Of a stretch of DNA of 64,000 bases, positions 20,683 to 31,656 are shown piece after piece. Numbering within the stretch: the stretch's first letter is position 1; every line of letters begins with the position of its first letter. A model generated the notes under the pieces. The model worked only from the letters and a program-made list of their open reading frames with translations, did not search any database and was not told where the DNA came from. The position numbers and the translations under genes were made by a program. The stretch is taken from assembly GCA_002077045.2 (NCBI GenBank), contig KZ111147.1, forward strand, positions 106,700 through 170,699, read 5' to 3'. The DNA comes from Rachicladosporium sp. CCFEE 5018 (lineage: Eukaryota; Ascomycota; Dothideomycetes; Cladosporiales; Cladosporiaceae).

Positions 20683-23480
20683 TTACATCACCGAACAGTC
20701 CCTTTCCTCTCCATCCTTCCCATGATGATGATGCTTATGCTTCTTCTCCTTCTCCTTCTTGCCCTTACTTAGCGTCGCCGGGGACTGCACTGTCCCGGAC
20801 GCAGGAGCAGGTAGTGGCTTCAGCGCCGGAGTCACATTGCTGTCATCGGCATCCGAAGGCTGAGTAATTGTCTGGCCCTGAGTTGGCGCAGTCTGTGCCG
20901 GAGCTGCGCCAGGCTCGGCCTTACTCGATTCGCTAGGCTTCGTCGCAGTTTCCGTGGACGCGAGATCATTGCGGCTCATCCTCGCAGTAAGCTTCGTCAT
21001 GTTCAAGCTGAACCTCCCCGAACCTTCACCAGCTGGCCCTGTCGACACCGGGCGAGATCGAGGACTGTCTTGCTTCCCGCTTACTCTGCTGCCTCGTCGC
21101 GAGTTGGAGAAGTTCTTCGCTGCGTTCAGAAAGGCATTGCCCTTCTCCTCGGAGGGCGTCACTGGTATGGACGATGTGGCGATGCTGTCCGTGCGCACGC
21201 TGTTGTCGGACGATACGCCTATCAAACCATCGTCAAGGGCAAGACTCGAGCGGCGAGGAAACGACAGTGACGTTCGGATACGTTCCCGGCCAGGGATGTC
21301 GAGGCTTGTGCCGGTGGAGGCAGGCTTTGGAGCGAAGTCTGTGGCTTCTGTACTCGGGTCTGAGGATATGTGAGCCGATGTCGCATCGGAGTGGGCGGAT
21401 GTGAGTAATTGAAGCTTTTCGGGAGGGGGCGCAGCATCGGAGTGGGATCGGGATGTGGCTTCGGCGTAGGAGGGTAGATCATGGATCGGTTCACCGTCAT
21501 CGTCTATGGGCTGCACTTGGTAGAAGAGCAAGTAGGGCGTCTCGTGTTTCAGCGCTTCGTGGATATCAACATAGCTAATGCGTTCCCGTGCCAAGTCGTC
21601 GAAGCGCATCCACGGATCCTGGACATCGTCTGCACTACTGTCGCTGCCAGGTCGATGTTGCTGTCCCTTCGCGTTCGCTGCTTGGCCCCGCGAAAGGCAT
21701 ATGTAGTGTCCAGAGTGTACTGAATTGCCGCGATGGCAGACGATCGATTGGAGCAGGAGACGGAAATTGCCACCTATAGGTCCTTCTCGATCCTCCATGT
21801 TGTCGTCGCCCACGAAGTTTGGTACAGTAATCTCGAGCGGGATATCCACGTAAGTCTCTCGTCGCGTTGCATGGCCATCAGCTGTGAATGAGTAGCGTTT
21901 GAGACATATGCCGAGGACAGGTCGCTTCCGGGAGAAGTGTGCCGCAACTTGGGCGTCAGATGTAGGAAGGTGATCGGTGTACCTGATGAAGTCAGCATGC
22001 TATATCCCGCCTGGCACAAGGTTCGCGCGCCGCAGTCATTGCACTCACCATGGCAGCAGCTTGAAGAACTGCCAGGCTGGCATTAGCACTTCAGTGCGTG
22101 TGCTGAGCTTTCGTAGCTTGACATCCTTCGTTGATCCGGCATCATCGACAGACTTCGCATCAGGATCTACACCGATGAGCTCAACCCGGCGCTGACTGAA
22201 GATACTATCTGCCCTCTTACGTCCCGTACCCGGCCGTACGCGATCCAAAGGATTCTTACTCTGGGTTGGCGTCTCGCCGATCGGCGTGGAGACTAGAGGA
22301 GTCAACGGCGTTTCCAGCTCAGCGACCTCGACATGCAAGCCAGCTTCATACTGCTTTTCGCTGAATGCCTTCACTTCATCTTGCTTAGCTCCCTGCAGCG
22401 TATTTCTACGCACGGCTTCAAGATGTCGCTTCACCTCGATCCGATTGTTGAAGTACTGCTCCAAGCAATGCTCCAAAGTCATGACACCTGCGCCCTCAGC
22501 AGGCTCGTCAGGTATCGCTACTTCCAGCAGTCGCTCATTGATGAACTTGTGATCATCTGCAGGGTCCTCCTTGCCTGTGTGATACAGGTCCATTTTCAGA
22601 GTAAGCAGCGGAAGCTCGAGCTGACCCGTAATGAAGCCGAACGCCTCTGACGGATCTTGCTGTACAAGCTCGATAGCATCATCCCATCCGCACTCTGCCA
22701 GAGCAGATTGCAGACGTTTCGTGATGTCAGTCGTGATCAGCCTCCCAGTCCTGAGCATGTTCACCCACAGCCGCAGCATACCAGCCAGTCTTCGTCGCGG
22801 GAGATCCTCGAACCCTTCGTACAGCAGTGCTTCAAAGCTGTCCAGCCTCGCAAACATGGAGAACAGAAGTGCATCAAGGAAGCATGTTACCCGTTCCCGA
22901 TTCACTGCACCAAGTAGCTTCGCATCTGGACTGTACGGCCGTACAATCCCTTCATACGTGTCTTCCAACAGCATCAGGAGTCTGAACGCCTCCTCCATAT
23001 CGTCATCGACTGATGGTGCCCGCAATGCATACTCGATGTTTGATTCACTGATGTTGTCGATTCCGTAGCCATGTACTCGAGCCAAGATTGCCTTTGCCTT
23101 CTTGTCGTCCTCCTTGTCGGACTTTCGGTGATGTCCATCGTCGGCTGTGAAGATGCCTCGAAAGTGCTCGGGAGGCTGTGCTGTCTGTGAGTGGGCTGTC
23201 AGCTACCGAATCTGGGGCCATAGTTTGCAATGGCGTCTACAGCGACAACACACGACGCACGCTGCCTCTTGCGTGGAGACTCGTCATATTCTGAAGCCGC
23301 TCCATCAAGTGAGAACACTTGTGTGCTGGTACGCGAGACTCCGCTGTCGCGTCGTCCGGGCTCAACGAGTAGTGGCATGCTGTCGCGCTCAGCGCTGATA
23401 TCTTCCTCAGTCCGACTATGCCGCCATCGCCGCCACGTGCCGCGCACACTACAGCCGGAGTAATGAGGGAGGATATGCAT
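20683..23480 (-). CDS. Ubiquitin-specific protease (USP/C19), copy B, complete, CaaX C-terminus
   Basis: Proposed exons 23241-23480, 22049-23184 and 20683-21982, with introns of 56 and 66 nt, give 891 residues and keep frame. The first 80 residues are Arg/Ser-rich. The Cys box (VTCFLDALLF, Cys about 181) is divergent and resembles that of CYLD-type USPs more than the common NTCYMNS form. LKRYSFTADG and the His box NSVHSGHYICL (His about 551) follow, then WMRFDDL and PYLLFYQ. The C-terminal 260 residues are Ser/Thr/Pro-rich, then Lys/His-rich, ending CSVM. The protein may be farnesylated and membrane-bound. The 5' end is less certain: an upstream ATG near 23575 in another frame is possible with an extra intron. 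Confidence 0.85.
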
Positions 23481-24025
23481 ACTTTACTAGCTGTATTCGG
23501 TGGGACCACACCATGATGGTCCTTTGGGTGCTTCTTTTCCCTCCGACTAAGAAAGCGTTGCACCCCGCTCATCGTTCGTGATCGCTCCTTGCTAGACTCT
23601 CCATCCAGTACCACAATACCGAAGTAGTCGCTGTGGTATGATCACTGTTTGCTGTTGCCTCCTGGACGGTGTTGACTGAGACGAGCCACTCTTCGGCAGC
23701 GCCTCGTGACTTACGTGGTGCGTCACTAGCCGTTGGGTGTCGGACAGTGAAGCGTTGCACGTCTCCGTCTGCGCTTCTTGGCAGTTGACACCGTCACTCT
23801 GTCAATCCACATTGTGTAGTCAGAGCTATAGTACATTGTGATATGCGGTTGCTCGGTGCATTGGCAGCGCGTGGCTTGACGTGCCGGGCGATTGCCCCAC
23901 CATCCCGCAATTCCGAACCTTGCTCAATGACTAGACTCAGTTAGGTAAGGCCGCAGGTTCTCGGGGATGAACATTGAAGATGTGGATGAGTGATCATCGA
24001 CATATCCATTGAAGCACACTCCACA
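23481..24025. promoter_or_regulatory. Shared divergent promoter region, ubiquitin protease and uL5m
   Basis: About 545 bp between the divergent starts of the ubiquitin protease (minus) and the mitochondrial ribosomal protein gene (plus). It is well conserved in the second copy (52837-53381). No TATA box stands out. The first exon of the protease might extend into it. Confidence 0.5.
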
Positions 24026-25135
24026 ATGGCTCTACAAGAGGTGACAGCCTCATTTCTACGCCGTGTCCGAGGGCAAACGGGCCCGCTAGCACGAGCACAG
24101 CGCCTACAATGCCAACGCTACGCCTCCACCGAAGCGACATCAGACACCCAGGACCTTGAGGAGACGAGCTTCACCCAGGCCCCGCCATCGACTTCCAAGT
24201 TCCCGAAATATGATCCTCTCGCTCGGTCACGCAAATACACTGGCAAGCTCCCCCCGAGCAGATACCAATTCCGATCCCCAAAGTACTACCGCGGTCCTCT
24301 GCACCCCCATCAACCACCTCCGCCTTCTGATCCCTCGTCCCGTGAATTCATCCCTGGGCCATTCTCCCTACCTCGACTGAAGCAGACGTACGACTCAACA
24401 ACAGCGCCAGATCTCATGACGCTCGCCTATGTGCATCACCCACCCGGCTATACAGCACCGCAAAAATCCGCTCGACTACGACCATGGCAAGGCGCGTCGC
24501 CTTACTTTGCGAATCGCCCACTTCGAGGACCACGAGGTGGCGATACGTTGCGGCTACTGCGAAAAGAGTACGGCTGGCAAGACATCCCTGCCATCGAGCG
24601 CGTGACAGTCCATACCTTCGTAAAAGATGCAGCATCCGACTCAGCACGCTTGCACGTCGCGGGTATGGTGTTGCAGGCTATCACTTCTGTCCGAGCAACG
24701 AGTCATGCCGTGAAAAAAAGTCTGGCTGGGTTCAATATCCGCGCCGGTCAATACCTGAGTGTGACCAGCGACTTGAAAGGCGAGAGCATGCATCACTTTC
24801 TGAGCGAGTGTATCGACGTGGTCATGCCGAAGATCAAGGATTGGCGGGGAGTGAAGGGAAGCTCGGGTGATGGGTCGGGAAATATCAGCTTTGGGTTTAC
24901 GGCGGAGGAGGTTGCGCTTTGGCCGGGGGTGGAGGTGAACTACGACATGTAAGTTGACTCTTCGCTGCGACTCAACTTCTTGTGAGGCTTGTTGCTGACG
25001 TGAGACTTCAGGTACCCTCCTAAGATGATCCCGGGGATCCACGTCACGGTACACACGACTGCGACGACGGATTATGACGCTAGGCTGCTGCTTGGCGCGA
25101 TTGGGATCCCGTTCTATGGAAAGTTCATCAACTGA
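24026..25135 (+). CDS. MRPL7: Mitochondrial large-subunit ribosomal protein uL5m (MRPL7-type), copy B
   Basis: Exons 24026-24948 and 25012-25135 with a 63-nt intron; 348 residues. An N-terminal Arg-rich, acid-poor stretch (FLRRVRGQTGPLARAQRLQ) fits a mitochondrial targeting peptide. The C-terminal half has the ribosomal L5 fold: AVKKSLAGFNIRAGQ, FLSECIDVVMPKIKDWRGVKG, and across the splice VNYDMYPPKMIPGIHVTVHT. It is an extra-long fungal form of uL5m, which contacts rRNA in the central protuberance. Copy C at 53382-54491 encodes an almost identical protein. Confidence 0.9.
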
Positions 25136-25605
25136 GAGAGTGCGCCATTTCGTACCGTCGATTTGCATAAGGAGAAAGGCGTGGAGAGGCTGGACCTTGC
25201 TGTACCGCTGCCAGGAATATATGTGAGAACGTAGCTTACCACTGTTGCTCAAGCTAGTTGCACTAAGTGCCTCCGCCTCGCGCCAGTTGGACTGGACAGT
25301 ATCTCGCAATACGTTGCCCCGTCATATGTCAAGTTGCGTTCGCATCGTAGATATACAAATAGATGCACTATCCCACAGTGAATTGAGCTGCCATGTCGTG
25401 TAAATCGACTTCGTCCGTATTGGCTGAGCAGTCGCGACCTCCAGATGCGCCCTCAACTTACCACCTCCGATATTGTTCTGTCTCGTGCATTGTAATGCAT
25501 CTGAGACATCTCCAACACGCTGCTGGACAGCTACCGCGGGGAGTGATTATGCCCTATGATAATGCCTCAGCCTAATTGCGAGACGGAGCATTCGTACTGC
25601 ACCCT
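25136..25605. other. Intergenic / CorA promoter
   Basis: About 470 bp conserved in copy C. The open frame of the CorA gene extends upstream of the first ATG without a start codon. No gene seen. Confidence 0.6.
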
Positions 25606-27219
25606 ATGAACCGTCTTGGATCCCATTCAATGGCATCGAAGCTTCTCTCGATCACCCTGAGACCTACTAAATCTGCATGCTTTGACTCGGCTGCGTTGCG
25701 GATCCCGTCCACATATGTAACGCCAAACCGCTGGAGTGGCGTAGCTGGTGGGCGCAATGAGCTGATCACGCGCTGCGACGCGATCACTTGGCCTACCATT
25801 CAACAGTACCAATCACGACGTGTGACAGACTCTTCGCTACCTTCGAGCGTTCTACGAACTTGGCGCGCTCGTGCTGTACGCGACCTATCACGGAGCAATG
25901 GCAGAGCTTTTGCAAGTGTGGCTACTGCGACTAACACGCAGTCGAACACATCGACCATCAATCAACTCGACACAGCGCCTGAAACGCAGCAGAGTTGCAC
26001 GATCAAGGTCATAGACTACTCGAGCAAACGCATCACCCATCACGACGTCGCTGGCACTTCGCTAGACCTGCAGAGTTTCCTCACGAGCACGCCAAAGCCA
26101 ACATGGGCAGCATGCCGCTGGATCTATGTGAACGGACTAGACCACGAAGTCATCAAGTCCCTCGGCCAGGCTAGAGATCTGCACCGACTCGCCATAGAAG
26201 ACGTGCTCGAGCGCAGTGCTCCAAGCAAAGTCGACTGGTACAGCAACAATTGCTTCATGGTGCTGGCATGGCAGCGACTGGTGAATAACGCCCATCGTCA
26301 CAGCCTCGCTGAAGTCTTCCACGATGCACCGCCAGCTGCCGAGCAGCACGACACGCTGTCGCCTATTCAGAGAGGTCTGAGGCAACGAACGAAATGGTGT
26401 TCTACCAGTCACCGCGAGTTTGGGCTCAGCAGCGAGCACGTCTCAGCGTTCATGACGAGCGACAACACGATCATCACGATCTTCGAAGGTGCTGGCGATG
26501 AGGTTCTCCATTTGATCCTGCACCAACTTGAGTCCTCGCGAACGATTCTCCGCTCCAGCAATGACCCGTCAATGCTCATACATGCTGTCATAGACGCTGT
26601 GGTTGACCTCGCCGTACCTATCGAGCGCGCTATAGCCGAAGCCTTCGCGGAGCTCGAGAGCGCTGTGCTTGAGAACCCGGACATCAAGCAGTCGAAGGAG
26701 CTTTACCGCCTGCGCTCCGCCCTGACGATCCTAATGGACGACATCTCAGCGATAGGCAGCGTTGTCAAATCTCTCTGCGACCACCAGGAAGCTCCCACTC
26801 TGTCGCGTCCAGACGACGCAGACCCTACATCCACACCACAAGAAGTCCTCGTGCCCATTTCACCTCTAGCCAAGATCTACCTCCAAGACGTCAACGACCA
26901 CATCACCATGCTCGCCAACGCCACACTACGAGGCGTGCACTCGGCCGAGAACTTGACATCACTCATCTTCAACACCATCACAGCGCGACAGAACGGGAGC
27001 GTGCAAAGACTGACAATCGTGTCTATCTTCTTCCTGCCATTGACATTCTTGACCGGGTACTTTGGGATGAACTTCGAAAGTATGCCGAGTGTAAATGAGA
27101 ACACGGAGAGCTTCTTTTGGGTTATCGCCGGCCCAGTGATGCTGGGGACTATGATACTGCTTGCACCCAGTCCGAGATGGCTGAGTTGGTTTAAGCGGAA
27201 GGCAGGACGGAGGCGATGA
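25606..27219 (+). CDS. CorA-family magnesium transporter, copy B
   Basis: Intronless; 537 residues from the ATG at 25606 (an in-frame ATG at 25630 is an alternative). CorA proteins are pentameric Mg2+ channels. Here the CorA cytosolic domain (WIYVNGLDHEVIKSLGQARD, then LHRLAIEDVLE) is followed by a long helix and two C-terminal membrane helices. The first helix ends in the diagnostic YFGMNF (GMN selectivity motif) and the second is WVIAGPVMLGTMILL, with a basic tail. The Arg/Ser-rich first 120 residues could be a mitochondrial presequence (as in Mrs2/Lpe10) or just disordered. The next gene downstream is a second Mg transporter type. Confidence 0.9.
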   Translation: MNRLGSHSMASKLLSITLRPTKSACFDSAALRIPSTYVTPNRWSGVAGGRNELITRCDAITWPTIQQYQSRRVTDSSLPSSVLRTWRARAVRDLSRSNGRAFASVATATNTQSNTSTINQLDTAPETQQSCTIKVIDYSSKRITHHDVAGTSLDLQSFLTSTPKPTWAACRWIYVNGLDHEVIKSLGQARDLHRLAIEDVLERSAPSKVDWYSNNCFMVLAWQRLVNNAHRHSLAEVFHDAPPAAEQHDTLSPIQRGLRQRTKWCSTSHREFGLSSEHVSAFMTSDNTIITIFEGAGDEVLHLILHQLESSRTILRSSNDPSMLIHAVIDAVVDLAVPIERAIAEAFAELESAVLENPDIKQSKELYRLRSALTILMDDISAIGSVVKSLCDHQEAPTLSRPDDADPTSTPQEVLVPISPLAKIYLQDVNDHITMLANATLRGVHSAENLTSLIFNTITARQNGSVQRLTIVSIFFLPLTFLTGYFGMNFESMPSVNENTESFFWVIAGPVMLGTMILLAPSPRWLSWFKRKAGRRR

Positions 27220-27673
27220 TGGAGAAACGTCTTGGGCCGTGGGTCGTAGGATTTGAATACCTGAGGGTGCGGTGTCTGTGCACGACTTTTGACGAACGGA
27301 GCACCGATTTCTGTCGCGGAACTCCAGACGACAAGCGACGGGATAAGATAGAAGATCGCCGTGCATATAACATGTCAGTGTACACAAGCAGCGCGATGCT
27401 TGTTCCCAATCTGTGCGTCTTCCGTTCTGTATCATACTAATGCCCTTTGCCTTACGTACTTGGAAGTGATTGCAGAGAGTGCGATAATACTGCCTTTCGC
27501 CATCGAAGAAGGTCGCAGCCCGACGTCACCACCGCAGCTTGCGTGCGCCACCTAGAGATTGGGGAACAGAAGCAGCATTCGTTCTGGTTGGGGAGTGGCA
27601 CAAGATGTACATACCCAGGAGCACGACGGAGGGTCTCTCCTCAGCAATCACCCACGCGCTACAAGAACTCAGC
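27220..27673. other. Intergenic between CorA and NIPA genes
   Basis: About 450 bp on the same strand as both flanking genes. The NIPA frame stays open upstream to 27539, but differences between the two copies there mostly change amino acids, so I treat it as 5' untranslated. Confidence 0.55.
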
Positions 27674-29239
27674 ATGGCAAGCCCGAGCGGCGGGCTTACG
27701 AAAGAAGGCCGCTCAAGCCTAATTGGCATAGTTATAGCAATGGTGGGCAACGTCCTCATTTCTCTGGCCCTGAACACACAGCGATACGCGCACATGCGTC
27801 TGAGCAAAGAGCGGGATCAGGCTGAGTCGAAGCGGAAGTCGGAAGAGAGCACAGAGTCCGGTGAGACCGTACCTCTACTGGCAAAGCACGACCGAGACGA
27901 CAAGGAGCAGACGGACGATGCTGACAAGAACAAATCCTACCTCCGCTCCCCCATCTGGTGGATCGGCATAACTCTCATGACCGTCGGCGAAGCGGGAAAC
28001 TTCATCGCCTACGGCTTTGCGCCCGCCTCGGTCGTCTCGCCCCTCGGTGTCGTAGCGCTGGTCTCGAATTGCCTCATTGCTCCTCTTCTGCTTCACGAAC
28101 GCTTCCGGCTGCGCGACGGCGCGGGCGTGCTCATAGCCATAGGCGGCTGCGTCACGGTAGTGCTGTCGGCCTCGGGCAGTGATCCGCGACTGGATCCCAA
28201 GACGCTGTTTGCGCTGATTAGCACTTGGGAATTCACGGCTTATTTGATCACGACGCATGCTATGATTATTGGTCTGAGTATCCTGTCAAATCGATATGGC
28301 GATAGGACGATACTGATTGACGTTGGGCTTGTGGCGCTGTTTGGAGGATACACTGCGCTAGCAACGAAGGGCGTTGCGAGTTTGATCTCGAACATCGGAT
28401 GGGCGGTTTTCACGACGCCCATCACTTATGTGCTTACTTTTGCGGTGGTGGCCACGGCGGTGATGCAGATCAAGTACATCAATCGGGCGTTGCAGCGGTT
28501 CCCGGCGACAGTTGTGATCCCGACGCAGTTCGTGCTGTTCACGATATCAGTCATTGTCGGGTCGTCAATTTTGTATCGCGACTTCGAGCGGAGAGACACG
28601 AGCGATGCAGGGAAGTTTATCGGCGGCTGTCTCTTGACTTTCATCGGTGTCTGGGCTATTACTTCCGGACGCAGCTCGCCTGACGCTGATGCTGAGGCGC
28701 AAGACACAGAGCACGGCTCGCCACCCGAAGTGCGTGAACGGTCTACAAACCCAGCGCTTCTCATCACGCCCTCTCAACTCGAGTCGCCCATTGCTCCTCA
28801 CCTAACGCCCGCCACCCTATCAGCCATCCACCCCAGGTCAGCAACCGATGGCACACCTTCAATGCCGCAACTCCACGCCACGACTTCGGCACCTTCAATC
28901 CCGCAGCTTCGCCCTTCAACACCTCACAAGACGTCCTCGCCTGCAGTGCCACAGACGCCCGAGCGTGGCACACTAGCGCGGAATCGGTCGAGTATAGCTG
29001 GTCTCATACCGGAGATTGGCGCGCTCACTTCGCCTCTCAGTGGCAGTCTGAGTGCCGTCGTGGCGGATGAGCTGAGGCGAAATGGCAGTATGCGGAGACG
29101 GAGCTCGCTACGGCCGAGAAGCGGGCTGATCAGCGGTGATGTGGAGGAGGCAGAGGAAGGCGAGCCTTTGGGGAGGGAGCGGAGTTTAAGTACTAGTGTG
29201 AGAGGAGTGTTCCGACGAGGGGAGAGTGGGAGGGGATGA
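27674..29239 (+). CDS. NIPA-type magnesium transporter, copy B
   Basis: Intronless; 521 residues from the preferred ATG at 27674 (MASPSGGL); an ATG at 27605 would add 23. NIPA proteins are multi-helix Mg2+ carriers of the DMT superfamily. The diagnostic first helix (IGIVIAMVGNVLISLALNTQ) is followed by a charged loop, then eight more helices including WWIGITLMTVGEAGNFIAYGF, ASVVSPLGVVALVSN and KYINRALQRFPATVVIPTQ. Residues about 330-521 form a Ser/Pro/Thr-rich cytosolic tail. It lies directly downstream of a CorA gene on the same strand. Confidence 0.9.
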   Translation: MASPSGGLTKEGRSSLIGIVIAMVGNVLISLALNTQRYAHMRLSKERDQAESKRKSEESTESGETVPLLAKHDRDDKEQTDDADKNKSYLRSPIWWIGITLMTVGEAGNFIAYGFAPASVVSPLGVVALVSNCLIAPLLLHERFRLRDGAGVLIAIGGCVTVVLSASGSDPRLDPKTLFALISTWEFTAYLITTHAMIIGLSILSNRYGDRTILIDVGLVALFGGYTALATKGVASLISNIGWAVFTTPITYVLTFAVVATAVMQIKYINRALQRFPATVVIPTQFVLFTISVIVGSSILYRDFERRDTSDAGKFIGGCLLTFIGVWAITSGRSSPDADAEAQDTEHGSPPEVRERSTNPALLITPSQLESPIAPHLTPATLSAIHPRSATDGTPSMPQLHATTSAPSIPQLRPSTPHKTSSPAVPQTPERGTLARNRSSIAGLIPEIGALTSPLSGSLSAVVADELRRNGSMRRRSSLRPRSGLISGDVEEAEEGEPLGRERSLSTSVRGVFRRGESGRG

Positions 29240-29430
29240 AGTGTCCTATCTAGAGGCGTTGACGGGGTGGTGCACATAGACATGTTTATGAGAACGGCCG
29301 CCTACGACCAACAAACCCCTGCGCATTCACACCGGCTGAGGGATTGCTTGTTGTCGGATATGCTGCCTCCTATATTCGAAGAGCCTGCTTTACATATGAC
29401 CTAATGAGTCTCGACTTGCGACCGAAGTGT
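29240..29430. other. Short intergenic, convergent
   Basis: Between the NIPA stop and the stop of the minus-strand membrane glycoprotein gene. The copies lose similarity near 29305, which marks one breakpoint of the 2.9-kb presence/absence segment. Confidence 0.6.
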
Positions 29431-31656
29431 TCATAGCAGTCTCGAGCGAGCCGTGGTTCCACTGCTGTCTTCTAGCGCATACATCTGATTATGTATGGGC
29501 GCGACAACTTCCTTCGTACTTTTTTTGAACGAAATGTTCGCATTGGCCAAATGCTTCGGCAGAGGACTGCGGCCTGCCGTATCTTCGTCCGCAATGGTAG
29601 ACGACAGCCTCGCAGCCTGAGTCACCCTCATGATTGTCGAGAAGTCCGCCGAGTAGTATGCTCTCTCGACGAACATAGAGTATAGCCCTATTCCGATAGC
29701 TACTGTGGATAATGCAATCGCGAGACCGTAGGCTACCCACAGCGTTGTGGCCGAGTAAGCGTATACTGTGTCGTACGAGGTGAAAGTTACAAGCACGGGT
29801 GCAGGAGCAAACGGACTGCTCGGATCAGCCCTGCAAATGTTAGCATTGCCGTTCGGGAGCTTTCGGTTTCGTTCGTTACATACTGTAGTAGCGCCGAGCT
29901 CATCAAGCTGATGGTGATGTTCTCGAGGAGCTGCTCAATGGCGCTTCTACGTGAAGTGTCAGCAACGACCCGTCCGATCGAAAGCATCTTTAACCTGTCC
30001 GCCAGCTGGGGCGCTAGCATGCAATCCACAGATGGCGCCTGTAAAGACTGTAGGAGAGGTAATCTCCCAGTGTCGCGACTGACCTTAGCTCAAGCGTATC
30101 GGCTGTTCGACTGTCAGGTACAGAGACCCCTGGCCAAACATCGGAGGTGTTGCCCTGTGAAAGATACGCCTGGAAGGATGACCACCCGGCGGTGGCACTC
30201 TCGCCATTCATATACTTGCGCAGGAAGTCAAGCTCCTTTGTATCACTCAAGATCGTGTTCATGATATTCGTCCCTTCTGCCTGTAAAGCTCCAGCAGAGT
30301 CAAAGCTGTTTCCAATGGTGCCTACCAGGACCTGGCCCAGAGCGTCCATCACTGCTTGATATGCTAAAGTCTGCACCGAGGTCACATTGAAAGACCATGG
30401 ACTAGCAGCGGAGGCACTGGCGGTAAGGCCAAGTCCCATTACTCCGGCGTACAACAGACTTTTCGGAACAACGGTCCCATAGGACTGACTGTACGTGATT
30501 TCAACGTTTTGTACACCGTTCGTCCAGCTGATGGCAGCGTTATAGGTTGCGTTGTACAGGGTGCACTGGAGGACTGTTGCATTTGTAGTAACATCTGATG
30601 CATTCACCAGACCGTGGTGGGTATGGCGATTGATCATTGCTGGGAGAACAGCCACGAAGATACTTGCAGGACCGATGTCGATGGGACCAAGAGTGCCAGG
30701 GTTGATGATATACGTCGTATTGTCGAAATCGAATGGTCTTGGATCACTACTACTCGGAGTCCAGGCAATGTATCCAAACGAGGTTGCATTGTCAACATCG
30801 TATCCTTCCTGCTTGACATTCTCGACAGTCGGTGCTGTCTGCTCGATGTTTCTAGTGATTTGCGACAGCAGCTGGCCCTCAACACGCGCACATCCAAGTC
30901 TAGGTCCGGGAAAGGTCTGCGTGTAAGTAACATTCGGAGCAGCGTTCGGAGGAGCAAGTGGAAGGATTGTACCTTGGCTAGCAGTCGCTGCAATTAGCCT
31001 TGACACCATGAACTGTGGGCCGCCCATAGTAGTATACAGGATTCATGCTGCCAGTCGACTCCGGAATGCTGGCAAAGTTAAGGCTCGTAAAGTCGACGTT
31101 CGATACAATCATGGAAACTGAAGTGTTGACAGCCGCAGACTGGACACTGAGCGTGGCTGGTGTAACGACCGCAGCAATCGGGAGGAGCCTTGACGGGATC
31201 AGATCAGCTCAGACATTACATGCTTCTAGTCGAAGCCTATCGTTGCTGGCCTTGTATCGCTTACCAAACAAGTGTAGCAAGACCAGCTGCACCAGCGTAC
31301 TTCTTCCAGACACCCAGACGCAATAGTTCAAACACATTACCAGTTACTGCGAAAGCAGAATCGACGACAGAGACTTTGGATGTCTGGCTCTTGAGATGTC
31401 GAAACAGCATCTGCGCGTACGCTGCGCTAACAGCGAAGCATAAAAAGGCCTTCGACAGGGTCGCGAGGATGTTTCCGATGGCAATATTGAACCTTTGTGG
31501 TGCGATACCAGGCAATGTTCTGTTCATCATGGTGTACGGAGTCGTTGGTACCAGCTTTCCGTCCAATTGCTTGTAAAACTCATGATGGCCGATCATGAGC
31601 AAGATACCGCCTGCATATGCGGCCGCGACGAGAAGAGGGGCTTTCCAAGCAGTCAT
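29431..31656 (-). pseudogene. Multi-pass fungal membrane glycoprotein, single-base frameshift
   Basis: Exons read on the minus strand include 31265-31656, a long exon from 31188 to about 30120, 29884-30038 and 29431-29830. Predicted membrane helices: residues 4-22, a second around NILATLSKAFLCFAVSAAYA, a third across the first splice (LVWLLPIAAVVTPATL), and a C-terminal one (LWVAYGLAIALSTVAIGIGL). The large outer loop has many N-glycosylation sites. It fits a fungal family often mislabelled deformylase-like; function unknown. The GGG run at 31023-31025 (minus strand) has one G too many: removing it would restore YYGGPQFMV in frame. Either a null allele or a sequence error. The gene is missing from copy C. 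Confidence 0.65.

Larger units (their letters stand above)
13779..22319. repeat. Large inverted duplication, arm 2 (pairs with 1-8520)
   Basis: Reverse-complement counterpart of window bases 1-8520 carrying the same four genes in the same order. It starts at the gap edge mid-exon, so the left boundary is set by the contig end, not by biology. Confidence 0.95.
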
